A stretch of 64,000 bases of DNA from Hydractinia symbiolongicarpus (GCF_029227915.1 NC_079884.1:13454001-13518000), one strand, 5' to 3'. Numbered from the stretch's first letter, positions 36,465 through 48,817 are shown. The notes: generated by a model from the sequence alone, not told the origin. Program-made: numbers and translations.

Positions 36465-39400
36465 CTAGCTTACCGGTAGTCTGTCAATCGGCGTGTGAAA
36501 CACAAAGTCAGGCGGGAACAAGTCTGCTGCACGCGCGATTAAGCTGCGATACGACTGTCGAATTGTAACATCTGCCACTCCAGCGATGTCGCCAATATCT
36601 ACAAAACAGAGGTGTGAAATAAAAAACCAGGTAAACAATCGAGAACATGTAAACAATACAGGAGAACAGGTAAACAATAAAAACAGGTAAACATTTGAAA
36701 ACAGGTTAACATTCGAGAACAGGTGAGCGATTGAGAACAGCCGAGCGATCGAGAACAGGTTAAAAATCGAAAACAGGTAAACAATCGAGAACAGGTAAAC
36801 AATCGACAACAGCTAAACAATCGAGAACAGCTAAACAATCAAGAACAGGTAAACAATAAAAACAGGTAAGCGATCGAGAGCAGGTAAACAATAAACAAAC
36901 AGGGAAGCAATCAAGCACAGGTAAACAATAAAAACAGGTAAACATTCGAGAACAGGTAAACAATAAACAAACAGGGAAGCAATCAAGCACCAGGTAAAGA
37001 CTAAAAACAGGTAAACATTTGAGGACAAAATCAAAATCAGAGAAACAATAAACAAACAAATTAGGCAATAAAAAACAGGTAAATATTCGAGAACAGGTAA
37101 ACACTAAACAAACAGGTAAACAATGGAGAATACTCAAACTTAACTAAACACGTGCTCTTCACATTTACGATAGTTGAATCACAGATCGGTATTTTACGGC
37201 TGCGTGTCACCTGTGCGGTCACCAAAATGACAATTTTTGGCCGATGACCATTAGCTGAAGTTAACAAGCAATGATGCAGTGACGCTCTTAAACAGGGGCT
37301 GGTAATGGGGCAGAGGTTCACGACTCCAATATCATACACATTGGTTGCTATTTACCGACTAATACATTCTTTTGTGATCCTCTGTTCTTTTATTGAAGCT
37401 AAGAAAACACACCGATGTACACATTCCAAGGACACACGCGCATATTACAATGTAGTACATTTCCGTCGATTAACCGCAAAAATGTAAATATAGGCATGTG
37501 ACCACAGAGCATGGCAAATAGTAGCAGTAGTTGCAATTACGCTGACACTGTTACGCAACACGTAAAAACCGTTTCAGAAAAGTAGACAACGTGTTTACCA
37601 CTCAGCGTGGTAAAAAAATAAATTGCAAAGAGTAATGTCAGCTAAAAAGAAGTAGGAACCTCTTCGCAACATGTAGGTAAGAAAAATGAAAAAACATGAA
37701 TAATGCGGATTAATAATTCTTACTACTTTTAACGGTCCGCCAGGTAATATGAAAGATGTAACAAAGAATAATGTGCAATATTGATTGATTTCAAGAAATT
37801 TTATGTGGTAATTATTTAACAGAGTAAGCTTGTCTTTTCAGAAATAATGAACTCTGAAGGAGTACAGCTCCATAAGCAATAATTACTATGGGAAATCAAC
37901 TTTTTCATTCTGATAGATAGATAGATAGAATGAAGGCATTTAAGTTTTTAAAAACGTCTAAGAAGTTTTTTACTTTTTTGATCAATTTAGCTCACACCTC
38001 GGATCAGCACCTACAGAAGTGTTTTTTATACGCACAAAGCCCTATCCACAAAATTGAAGTGAATATTTCAAAATACTTACAAGCTTAACATGTCTACCCG
38101 TTAGTTAACAAAAATTTTTTCTCATTTTTCCCTCACCACGTCATATTTCGACCATGTATTCCCTGTACTAAATGTAATCCATGCTAAATAATTCCGCGAA
38201 ATTTCTCCTTTCGGGTAAACAGGCTGAATGCATAACAAGCTGAAACCTGAGCCATACAACCATCACAATGGAGTGCCTGCGAGCAGAGCAACATGCTGGA
38301 GTGATACCAAGTCACGCAAGATCTCGTGAAGGTAAAACAGAAGAAAGGAAGTTATTGTATGTCGATCACTCTTTGAAGTATTTTTTAAGTCGGCACCTCC
38401 GACAGGACTTAAGATCAATATACGCTGAGTCAGCAAACGCAACGTGTTTGCAGAAACAACAAGGAGGAGTTTTTCTCAGGGATATCGAATGATCAAGGTC
38501 AAACTTTAATTTTATAGCTGAGCGTGTCTAGTGTTACCGGAAGTGAAAAAATAATAAGAAAAACAAACAAATGACAAGCTGTTAAGTCAACGAAGAAAGA
38601 AAACAACAATGTCAATTATTAACACCGATCTACATTTTTCTTTCGGGAACATTTTGCGAAAAAGAACAATTTAACTAGCAACTTTCCCAATTTCGATTGT
38701 TACGTCTGTTTGGCTCGATTGCCTTAGTAATTTTCAGAAAACCTCTACCACTCAATTTAAATTTTTATAAATAGATTGCTCTCCACCGAAGATTACCTTT
38801 TTGTGTCTTTTTGTCTTCTGAAGCCTGCGAGGACAAGTAAATGGCAGCAGCTGCGACAGAGACAGGACTTCGGCTAAACAATAAAAAGTTTGTTGCTTAA
38901 TTTCATTTTTCTAAAGTAATAATCTGAAATAATAATTTGAAACACACTAAGGGTGAGAGTGTAATGGAGATTCAGTATTTTAACGATCAAAAGGTTCTCG
39001 TTTTTCCAGCCATTAAAAGGCGGGCACTTTTAACACTCTTTTTAAGATATAAATATAATTTATTTTAAATATATTTTTTAAATATTTGCAAGCAGCGACA
39101 TGGGATAATCTTTTTGGATTAAAAGATTACTATTTTAAGCTCACTATTTTAAACAATAGATGTGCGCACGTGAAGTTTCGGATGAGTTCACACTCTTGAC
39201 AATTATTTCATTTTTCAAAATTTTAGCAGATCAAGCCTTGATATTGTGAAGTATGCAAGACGCTTTAGGAGGTTATTTTTCGCGCAAAGGTCTTCTTGAT
39301 TTAGCCGGGCATTTAGTATTGGAGAAACATAACCTAAAAATCAGTAAATAAATAACTGATTGGGCGAAACATTAACCCACGATAAATTTCTTTGTCATAA

Positions 39401-42400
39401 TTTAAATTTCCCACATGATCTTGACACGTATCACAGAAGACTTGGTGTAGTTTCTAAAACTTATATACTCAATACCCGGAGAAATATGCATAATTCCCAA
39501 TTGATTATATATACACCCCCAAAGCAAGACACAGAGCAATATCTTAGCATTTTGCCTTCAAATTAAGGGCTAAAATAAATTAAACTCATAGATCATATTT
39601 CAGATAATTAGAAATAGCACGAAAATTACCTACAGTCTAAAAAGACCTTAATTCACTGACTTAAGGTCTTTTTACACTGACAGTAATTTTTGTCTGGCTG
39701 CCTAGAAAACGCATGGAAAGAGATATATTAAAGAGTTAAACCAAAGTTAAATATGTCGACTAACGAGTAAAGTACCTACCCTGGCACTAAATCTAACTCG
39801 ACAGCTTTTTTTGCGATGTAAGTTGCAGCTCTTTGAACAGCCGGCTTGAGCATGAGATTCGAACAGAATCGGGACTATGTTGATACGTTAAAAGGCAAAT
39901 AATTACACTGATGGAAAAATAATTAATACTTTGGATTCATTAGCATTCACAGTCAAAAAGAACCTGGTAAAGGCAGCTACCTTAAGGCTAGACAGTTTCG
40001 CGAGGACGAAAAAAACGCTAAGCTTGGTGTATAAACTTGCTCGTTGGACAGAACAACAACAACAACAACAACAACAAAAGTAGAAAAAACTTTAGCGAAA
40101 CAAGAAATATATGTAATGCTGCAACAAAACTTGATTGACAAAAGCGATTTTTTGATTTGGAATGTTCCAAAACATAAATATCGCGCAAACAGTAAAAAAT
40201 CGCAAAAATCGCAAAAATCGCAAAAATCGCAAAACCTTCTACCCACTAATGTTTCTCCTTTTAAAAATCTTTAATAACGTGAAAAAAATACCCACCATGA
40301 AATCTTCAGACGTGATCAAATCTACACTAGCTTCGAGCGTTCGCAATATCAGTTTGAAGCAGCGACCGATTTCCTTTTTCGGTATTTTGCTAATGGCGCA
40401 TATTTCTAAAAATAACACGCGAAAGTTAAATGGAAAGTTTATCGAACCTCTTCAGTAAAATCCTCTTTTTTTCTTGGGAGGATTGATTGATAAATAATAA
40501 TGCACAGCATCTTTGAGGTCACGTCAAATGTACACTCAACATATTCAATGTTCAAACGTTATTCTCAGTATCGAAATACTAAAACGGAATGACGTCATCA
40601 ACGGAATAACGTCATCAGAAGTACAAAGTACAGTTAACTCTCGGTAACTCGAACCTCCAAGGGACCAGAGAAAACAATTCAACTTAACGAATGTTCCACT
40701 TAACGAAGCTCCCGTTAATTAAATTTACAAATGTTACAATCTAGTAAGGTTTCACTGAAAAAAATTTCGTATGTCGGTATGACTTAACCTTGTTGGCCAT
40801 TTAGGTTACTATTAATGCAAAAGCAAAAATTTTGGGGATGGGTTACATTACACACCAGCATTCATTTTTCGAACCTTTTTCTACTTGGCCACTAAAAATT
40901 TCGAGTTATAAGAAGAAATTAACTTAAGGGGGACCAAAAAACGGTTTGAGAAAACGAATGTTCGAGTTATCAGGGGTTAAAGTTAACGAGTAGTTTTTAT
41001 AAGGAAGTATTAAGAATGTCCAAAGGACCGTAGCAAACAGTTTGAGCTAATAAAATTTCGAGTTAACCGGTGTTCGAGTTACTAGGAGTCTACTGTACAA
41101 TTTTTAGAAACATATGAAACATATATGCTTAAACAGAGTAGCAATAATCCAGGTGTTACCTTTGAATGTTCTAGGTACTCCCTCCTGTCGACATGCAATG
41201 TACAGGCAGGCAGAAGCAATAGCATCATTACTTCGCCCTTTCAAACTCTTCTGATCGTGGACCTGTTTGAACAGTTGATTGGCTCGATCCTACAAGGAAT
41301 GTTAATGCACATTAGCAAGTAGCGCCAATGAAACAATCACAAAAGCATAAGCTTAATTTGAATATCTATCATTATCCTTGTTGATTTATACTTTTAGAGA
41401 ATCCTGAAAACAAAAAACGATATAAAGGTATCCATCATTATGTCAGTATGCATTGTCAGAAGATCAAGACTGACCTTCTGACAATGCAAGAATCGTGGAA
41501 AAATTACTAACACAAAACCAGTTTTTTTGTCATTTTCAAAATACGGCAAAAAGGGTCAAATGGTCAATACTCGGTAGCTGGTGGACTGCAAACTTTTGCG
41601 CACACGTAAGCTGTAGAGAGCGTTTAAAATTTGCTAGTGATATTCCGTGCTCTCAAACAAAACAAATCATGTCCGGGCACATGAAGGTCGCAAAATTCAG
41701 GAAAAGCAGCCGTGGCGAAGTCCGCAATTAGCATGTTTAGGAGATTAAACCAAAGAATAAAACAAAAAAAAAGATTTTAAGTCCGCTGTGAACATTAAGA
41801 AGTGAACTCTAATGATTTAAAATGCAAGACTCTAATATAGAAACAACCAATGGAATCACTTGTTGCGAAAAGACGTATTGAATCACCCCCATTATCTTGC
41901 ATATAAGTACCCTGGATTACGAAAATCTGTCAAGATGTTCCTTACATTTCCTGTTTTATAGACTTAATACAATGAAATAAGGAACAACGTATTCCCTTCG
42001 AACATTATGTTTCCTTATTCGTAACGATCTATCTATTGCAATTTTAAATTTCATATTAAAAAAATGTTTGTTTGTATACAATAAAAACGTGACTTACTTA
42101 GTCACTGAGCAGAGCCGTTCGCATACAAAGTAAATATACTCACGACAATTGTTTTTGGTAAGTTGATTCTTGAAGCCATGGTACCAATCTCACGAATTGC
42201 GTTTAGCAGGCTTCTGTCGGATCCGCTTATCTAAAAGTCAAATATCGTTTACTTAAGAAAACAAATGTGGAAAATTTTTGTGAAGAATGAATTTTTTGCG
42301 AATGAGTGGTCACAAAACAAATTTTTTTAAAATAACTAAAACATATTTTAGCGGATGACTAAATAACCCGAAATTTGCGAAATTACCTTTGGCGGATACT

Positions 42401-44843
42401 GAAGATTCAGATATTTGAAGACCCAGTTAATTTAGCAAAAGCAAGATTTTTAATTGGCCTAGCTTTCAGAAATAAATAAAAAATAAACAACGAAGAACGG
42501 AATAGATTAGACCCTACGGGAAATCAAAGTACAAAGAAACGACAAAATTTCGCGATAAAAAAAAACTTCATATGTTGAGCATGTCATTTTGTGAATTTCA
42601 TTGAGGGCTTTTATTAAAAATACACTCGACAATTGAAGTGATGCTGTGGTTTATTTCGTGAAATACCTTTGGTAATGAAAGACGTAAAAAAAGAAATTCT
42701 TTATATCAAAATAGCCCAATAAACAGAAAACTAAAAACACCTTGAAATGTTTAATGGATTTTAAAAAATTTGTTTTGCGCAATATGGGACTAAATTAGTT
42801 TAACATACGACACAATGACGATGTTAGTTAACTCTGCGGGTTACTTTTGTTGTTTACATTGAACTTAGCCAAACGGTTCTCGGATTTACGAGAATCTGCA
42901 CATTTTCGGTTTCTGTGACTAAACTGCTTTTAATGGTCATACTTTGAGTTTGTAATATCTAACTTACTCCACTTCGGTTCTGGTATCGAGAATAACCTTG
43001 CAAATCCAAACCAGATCCACTTGCTCTGTCTGAGCCAACCATAGTTGATAGATCAGTTCCATCAAGAAAAGGGTTCTACGATGCAAAAAATATAGGTTGG
43101 AATTTTCCAACCACAAGATAAAATCTAATCATCGTGCACATCATCACGAAGTGATGCAATCCTACCTCGCCACCACCAACACGTGACCTGTCGGTACCAT
43201 TGGCTTCATTGCTAAATGTTCGCCATTCACTTCCAACATCAATTACACTGAAAATAAAAAAAGAAAGGCCATTAAAAGATACACGGACAACAAATTCCAT
43301 CAGTTACATCATAGTGTTCATATTGTCATGATTAATGTTCCTCAGGATCCATTTCGTGAATATCAAAAACAGAGTAACTTGAGTACAATGATGATTACTG
43401 ACTTCAAAGTTGGTATGGGATGCATTTAGTCCAATGTAAAAGAATTGGCACAGAAAAGCTTTGCATAATATTTTCTAAACTCCAAAATTTAGGCATTTTT
43501 AAGGGAACCTAGGGTACAAAAGACGCTGGACTTATATTATAGAGCTTTAAAAGTTGGTTACAAGTTTTCTTAAATTTTTTAAAAACTCTTTTAGTTCTCA
43601 AGATATTCACATTTAGATAGCCGAACTCTTGTAAATCAAAAAGCACAATTTTCTTACTTTGTGAAACATTAGTTTTTCACAATGAGTAAGTTTATATCCC
43701 CTTCTCTAGTTAGTTTCATTCTTAATGGAGCCTAAAGCAGGTTGTTCTGGGAATACACTTTAGAAGAAAATTTTGTTTTAATGACGGCAGTATTCTAAAA
43801 AAATTGTCTGGAAAAAAACACTGTTGGTCATTTGTATGTCTGATTTAAAATCCTGAGAAATATCCACAGTAATTTAGATCTGCATGACATAAGACTCCTA
43901 TAACAATGGAAATAAACTTATTTAAAAAAAATGTCTGTCATAAATAACAATTTCTTCCATTAGATCTCTTTTACAAGTAATCTTTAGACAAACATTGTTT
44001 ACGACTTAATACAATTCTTTTAAATCTCTTCAAGAAACAAATAAAAAATGTAGATCACACACTAAAATGACTAAAAATATCCGTACAGAATTCATAAAAA
44101 TTCTCTTTAATTCTCGGCGTTACAAAATTACTGAATGGCTCTAAGTTATTTAATTTTAAAATGTGCAAAAAAATTTGGACTTGACAAAGAAAGTAAGAAA
44201 GTCATTAGCAAAGTAAATAAAACATAAAACAAGATAAACTAACCGGTCACCAACAACCAACCCACATTCTGGGCATATCATGTCACCAGCTCTATAGTCT
44301 TCAGTTAGCATTGTATTAGGGTGATTTGGGCAACTGAGTCTGGAGCCTCCTCCATAGCTTCGCCTAAAATGTTACGCTTAAATTTGATGCAACAACTTTA
44401 ATGCGCAAGCGACCTTACAGAAGGAAAACATGGTAATCAAATCTTACTGATATGCAAATACTGCGAATGTGATTACAAGTTACTACACTTGAGAAACAAA
44501 GTTAACTTTAGGTAAATAATTAAACTTTTTCTAAAAATAACCAATAATCCTGCCTCTTAATTTTGAAATGGCTAAAACATTTATACTGTAAATGACCACT
44601 TAAGCCCTGCGAACCAGCATCAACTTTTAGGACATTAGATGAAATATTTGTTTCATGATCGCTTTTGGGTATAAATATCTGATAGCGCATATACAATAAA
44701 GAAGACATTCCAATGCCCTTTGACCAATAAATTGTGTGAAAACTTACTTTAATGATAGACATATTTTGAGTCAAGACAGCATCATAACATAGTTTTATTA
44801 TTGCCAATCACATTGTAAAAAAAAACTCATACCTAGAAGACAT
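36465..44843 (-). CDS. GTF2B: Transcription initiation factor IIB, ten exons, complete
   Basis: TFIIB bridges TBP-bound promoter DNA and RNA polymerase II in the nucleus. Minus-strand exons: 44843-44833, 44363-44244, 43247-43166, 43075-42968, 42230-42144, 41289-41160, 40405-40296, 39874-39780, 38873-38797, 36598-36465 (stop TAG). They sum to 954 bases, or 317 residues; human TFIIB has 316. The zinc ribbon ligands fall at residues 15, 18, 34 and 37 (SCPNH, MICPEC), the human numbering. The B-reader/linker [14 protein letters not shown] follows. Two cyclin repeats start near [15 protein letters not shown] and SRFCSNL, and the C-terminus holds [18 protein letters not shown]. Every junction is GT-AG and in frame. 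The coding part of exon 1 is only 11 nucleotides (Met-Ser-Ser plus two bases). Introns carry a Tigger MITE, a dispersed repeat, microsatellites and a minisatellite beside the last acceptor. EMC2 lies about 1 kb upstream on the same strand. The ATTAAA complement at 36337-36342 could be the poly(A) signal. Confidence 0.97.
36627..37130 (+). repeat. 17-18 bp minisatellite in last GTF2B intron
   Basis: Roughly 25-30 copies of CAGGTAAACAATCGAGAA and shortened variants (CAGGTAAACAATAAAAA) lie 30 bp upstream of the exon 10 acceptor. On the gene strand the unit is pyrimidine-rich. On the opposite strand every unit holds CAGGTAAA, a good 5' splice-site consensus. Because the unit is near 18 bp, all minus-strand frames stay open and give meaningless LPVLDC-like repeats. 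Confidence 0.9.
40049..40078 (+). repeat. CAA microsatellite
   Basis: About nine uninterrupted CAA/ACA units in GTF2B intron 7. Confidence 0.9.
40195..40235 (+). repeat. 10-bp tandem repeat AAAAATCGCA
   Basis: Four copies of the decamer in GTF2B intron 7, close to the exon 7 donor. The short frames over it are spurious. Confidence 0.85.
40631..41095. mobile_element. Tigger/pogo-type MITE, 465 bp, in GTF2B intron 6
   Basis: The left end CAGTTAACTCTCGGTAACTC and the complement of the right end CAGTAGACTCCTAGTAACTC form inverted repeats with TA duplications at 40629-40630 and 41096-41097. The interior has repeated TTCGAGTTA words and no coding capacity. Its end sequence matches the known Tigger/pogo style and shares CAAGGGACCA with the element at 8160. 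Confidence 0.85.
41450..41487 (+). other. Perfect 13-bp inverted repeat in GTF2B intron 5
   Basis: GCATTGTCAGAAG (41450-41462) is followed after 12 bases by its exact complement (41475-41487). It directly precedes the dispersed repeat copy at 41488. It could be the end of that repeat or a small RNA hairpin; too short to decide. Confidence 0.6.
41488..41875 (+). repeat. Dispersed repeat, copy B (partner at 10196)
   Basis: Same-orientation diverged copy of the block at 10196-10612, lying in GTF2B intron 5. Shared words are GTCAATACTC, CTGCAAA, TTTTGCGCACA, AGAGAGCGTT/AGAGAGTGTT and AAGTCCGCTGTGAACATTAA. No shared protein frame, so it is treated as a non-coding repeat family. Confidence 0.65.
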
Positions 44844-45837
44844 GTTTCACTTCAACCCTTTTATACGATGGATAATATCACTATTAACGAATCATACATA
44901 TACAACTTCTGGCAAGTAAATATTATACCAACATATTATATACAACTTGTTCTAGTCTAAACATAAAATGACAGGAATTGATCATTTTTATATTGATTTT
45001 CCAATTTGTGCTTTTACACTAGTTACTCAACATTTAATGCCTAATCCAGCAACTAAAGACTGATGTAAATAGAAATACAGCTTAGACAAAAGTGTCTTAC
45101 AAACGATAACACCTTACTTGTGGCAAGGATTTACTTATTAAGAAATTTACTGCAAGCAGTTCTTGATTGTTTTTCAAATTAGTTGTCAAAAGAAAGAGGC
45201 TTTAATGCTCGAGTTAATGCTAGCAAGCATTCTGTCGATGGTACAGGAGTTTGACCCTCAATTTACTAGTTTAAGTTAAAATATATATAAACGAAGAATA
45301 CGATAAGGAAAACGTAAATTACACAACATTCAAATTTTGTTTAAAATACTGTAAAGGGAAATTAAGCTGTTGAAAAATAAAAAAATGTTTTGACAGAAAA
45401 ACTCCATTGATATTTCAGCAGCAACAAAACTCAAAAAAGTAAAATAATTTCTGTTTGTTTAGTGCAATGGTTATATATATCTGAAATTTGATTTAAGAAT
45501 TGCTGTGTAACTTCTTAAAAAACATAAACCTTTACAGAACAATTATAGTGTCTTTGTCAAACAAAGCAAAATAATTTTGAATAATCGTTACATTGAAGTT
45601 GTAAACCAAATTTGGAAAGACAAGAATAAATCTAACACACTATTTCAAAACATTTTTTTTTTGTTCTTCTTCCTGGGAGCTTTTTTTTTGCCAAGAGGCT
45701 CTTCGCCATAATTTTGAAATATAATAAGCCATCATTTAATTTTAACTATGAACAAAATAATATATAAAGCTTAATTTCCCTTCAAGATGAGCCGGTTAAT
45801 ATAATATATCACATTTTGTATGACAACTCATGTATAT

Positions 45838-45843
45838 TTTTAT
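45838..45843 (-). promoter_or_regulatory. Candidate poly(A) signal of EMC2
   Basis: AATAAA on the minus strand (TTTATT as written) 50 bases past the EMC2 stop codon, in an AT-rich 3' UTR-like context. Confidence 0.5.
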
Positions 45844-45893
45844 TACTACGTAAAATTATTTCCTAGAATTTAATCTAACGTAAATTATACATG

Positions 45894-46772
45894 TTATTCA
45901 GGTACAGTTGATGGTAACGAAAGCTGCATGTTATCAAACATATCTGTTAATGTTTGTTTCTGATTTTCACTAACATTCATGTCAAACAGATCCATGACTT
46001 GCTGCACTGTCCATTGTGACATGTTAATATTCTTCTTCTTCATACTACTTGCAGTTTTACTGGTTACTGAATTTGTAGCTGCTAAGTACAGGCCATACAA
46101 AGCCCTAACATTGTTAGGATCAAGCTTCAAAGCTTGTGCAAAATATTTTTTTGCCTTTTCCAAACTGTCTGGCATTCCCATGGTGTAATGAATTTCTGCA
46201 TAGCGTTGGTGATACAAGTGGTTATGTGGATGTGATAAAATCAACTCTTCCATACAAAAAGCTGCTTTCGCATATTCTTGTTGGTGAATATACAACTCAC
46301 ACAATTCCATCCATGCCTCCTGATCACCCATAAATTCTTTCAGATACTCGTTCAAGGATTGAATTGCCGCTTCAATTCTGTTTTGAGACTTCTGGATAGT
46401 AATTAAACGTTTGCGAACATGGAGATTTGCAGGATCATCCTCAAGCATTATCTTGTAGATTTTCTCTGCATCTGCAAATTGCTTTAATGCTTCCTTACGC
46501 ATAGCTCTTAAACGAAGCACTCTATTTCCAGATGGAAATTGCTTGTCTAAAGCACGCAAACAGTTAACAGCCAAATCAATTCTACTGCAGTCATAGGCAG
46601 CAATACATACTTGTTCATATAATACCCATAATTCATCCCCAAGTTTATTTGCATATTCATAAATTAAACATTCACCCAGGTCAACAATTTCATCACTATT
46701 GCGATAACCTTCATCTCTCCATTTTTTCATTTTTCTACGAGCAACTTCAAAATCTACTACTTCTTCAGCCAT
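45894..46772 (-). CDS. EMC2: ER membrane protein complex subunit 2 (TPR protein), single coding exon
   Basis: EMC2 is the cytosolic TPR subunit of the ER membrane complex, which inserts tail-anchored and multipass membrane proteins. The frame has 292 codons; human EMC2 has 297 residues. Conserved blocks include MKKWRDEGYRNSDEIVDLGE, YANKLGDELWVLYEQV, FMGDQEAWMELCELYI, YAKAAFCMEELI, HPHNHLYHQRYAEIHYTMG and KKYFAQALKLDPNNVRALYGL. The TPR-like helices span roughly residues 80-240, and the C-terminus is divergent. There is no signal peptide, as expected. The coding region is uninterrupted, with no frameshift and no poly(A) tract after the stop, so it looks like a working gene and not a processed pseudogene. 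A 3' splice site lies 19 bases before the ATG. It is transcribed in the same direction as GTF2B, about 1 kb away. Confidence 0.96.
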   Translation of the reverse strand: MAEEVVDFEVARRKMKKWRDEGYRNSDEIVDLGECLIYEYANKLGDELWVLYEQVCIAAYDCSRIDLAVNCLRALDKQFPSGNRVLRLRAMRKEALKQFADAEKIYKIMLEDDPANLHVRKRLITIQKSQNRIEAAIQSLNEYLKEFMGDQEAWMELCELYIHQQEYAKAAFCMEELILSHPHNHLYHQRYAEIHYTMGMPDSLEKAKKYFAQALKLDPNNVRALYGLYLAATNSVTSKTASSMKKKNINMSQWTVQQVMDLFDMNVSENQKQTLTDMFDNMQLSLPSTVPE

Positions 46773-46791
46773 TTATGTTATTTAAGAAAAT

Positions 46792-46808
46792 CTGAAACAT
46801 AAAAAAAG
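46792..46808 (-). promoter_or_regulatory. 3' splice acceptor just upstream of EMC2 start codon
   Basis: On the minus strand the sequence TTTTTTTATGTTTCAG ends 19 bases before the EMC2 ATG. It is a good polypyrimidine-plus-CAG acceptor. It implies either an intron in the 5' UTR or a spliced-leader addition site. Confidence 0.6.
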
Positions 46809-48817
46809 AACACAGTAACACAGCGGAAACTTAAAAAGTGTGTTACCTTGGAAAAATTTGTTTGAAATAAAGGCTTTTACAAAAAAATGTCAGAGTTACC
46901 ATAAACAATGAAAATCATAGTTGAAGTCCTTTGCATTGTGAAATTGAATGAAAATAAAGAAGTACAATAAAACAAGAAAGGGCTTTTTAAAAGGTGCTCG
47001 ACCGAGTACATCAAGCTAACCTTTTCTAATTTTCATGACTTTAAATAATTATGACTTTACATGAGATTACACTTTTCTGATATTTGGTGCAACATTATAT
47101 AAAAGGGTAAACTAATAGATGTGGCTAAATTCCGCATTCCGAAATCCATTGACCACACCATTCTCTTAAAAAGAATAAGGCAATTTGAAGAAGTCCTCTT
47201 TAAACACTTTCTGGAAAAATAATCAACTTGTTACAACCAGTAAAAGTTGCTCCTTTAGCCATTTTTTATCAAAACAAAAAATGTTCAGCCATTAGATCAG
47301 TCCCAGCATAGACACACTAAAACAATTTAAATTTAGGAATTTACAAAGTTCAGTTAATATATAGAGATATACCGTAATTTCCGGGATATATCACCCGCAC
47401 ATCCTATAACCTGCACCTTCGTATAACCCGCAGATCAGCTTTTTTAGGGAGTTATAAACTAAATGCTATCAGATAGCCCGCACCTTCGTATAACCCGCAT
47501 CATGTTAAGAAAAAAACTTCAGCTTATTTTTATGTGTGTGTTCTGTGTCATTATTTTTCTTTATGCTGGAGACAATGTTTAAACTCGTGAACCCCAAACA
47601 CAAGAACCAAGTGTCTGAACTAGCGACTCTCTCAGTCTTAACTTCCTTGTCTCCGATTGCGGAAATAATGAATTAAAATTAATTTGAAAAAGTCGATCTT
47701 CTGCTAATGCCGACAGTACTGAATCAGACAATGCTGTTTTCTTTTTATTTGCAGACATTAGTTTCAACCAATAATAACTCTTGCTTCCTGCGATTAAACA
47801 AACAAACAAATCAAAAAAAGTTATAAACCTAAAGTAAAATCTCTGTTTCTTATGTATACTTAAGTTTCTTTGGCATAAATATAAACAACATAACGGATTG
47901 TCTGTAACAGCGACGTACTGAACATTCGCTTTTAATGTTTATATAATTTTGTTATCCATTTATATCTCAGCAATCACAGTGTGCATGATAAAATGAATGG
48001 TGGCAATGAAGAGATAGTTGTGTGTATCTTATTAATTGTATTTGTCTTGTATGTGTTTTGTATGCTATATCTTATATATAATATCTATATTAAAAAAAAG
48101 GAAAGACTGTTAACTCTATTCAGGTTATTGACTGAGTAACCTGGTCATAGATTGAATGAATTTGTACCCCTGTAATTTCTGAACTATATATACTGTCTTA
48201 TTTTCACAGTTATACTTGACAGTCATAAGCTATACAAACTTACAGTCTCATTTTTATGCTTAGTCAAATGATTAAGTGCAGACCTCAACAAAAATTCAAA
48301 AGTCAAAAATTTTGAAAATATTGATTTTTGCAATGTAATACTGTGCCTAGGAAATCGCTACAGTAGTAAAATTGCCTAAATTACATTCTTTGTTATCTAG
48401 AAAAAAAAGTAATGTAGTTTTTTCACTTTTTCCACCTTGCAACAAAGGATACATATAATTGGCAACCTGCTGGTGGTGCAATTTCCCTATTTTAATTGGC
48501 TCACAGCTGAACTCATCGTTAGCCGATTTTTTTGAAATCAAAATTTTTTGATTTTTTATGTTTTTGGCTAACAGTGAGGTAAGATTTCCCTACCTTTCTG
48601 ACCATTCATAATTTTGTTAATTCCTTCCTTTCCAGGCTATGTCGTCTTCTTCGAAGTAGTAATAATAACAAAACTTCTTGCTATCTTTTTTTTCTTTCTT
48701 TCTAGCATTATATTTGGCTACAAAAAAGCTGACAATGCATTGTAGTTTGAATGTGTAACGAATATATCAGGTACCTGTAGCTCAAAAATTGAAATCGGCT
48801 ATCACATTATGCGCAAT
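46809..48817. other. Upstream region of EMC2, mostly unannotated
   Basis: Should contain the EMC2 promoter. No other exon recognised. A repeat end lies at 47371-47500. The rest is AT-rich. Confidence 0.5.
47371..47500 (+). repeat. Possible transposon end with repeated 20-mer
   Basis: ACCGTAATTTCCGGG at 47371 resembles terminal sequences of some mariner/pogo-group elements. The word GCACCTTCGTATAACCCGCA occurs identically at 47413-47432 and 47480-47499. The opposite end was not found, so it may be truncated. Confidence 0.45.

Noticed and set aside
36599-37137. Several overlapping minus-strand frames rich in LPVLDC and CSRLFTC
   Set aside because: By-product of an 18-bp minisatellite in a GTF2B intron that keeps all frames open.
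44857-44868. TATAAAAG on the minus strand just upstream of the GTF2B ATG
   Set aside because: Only about 15-20 bp from the start codon, so a start site 25-30 bp downstream would fall inside the coding exon.
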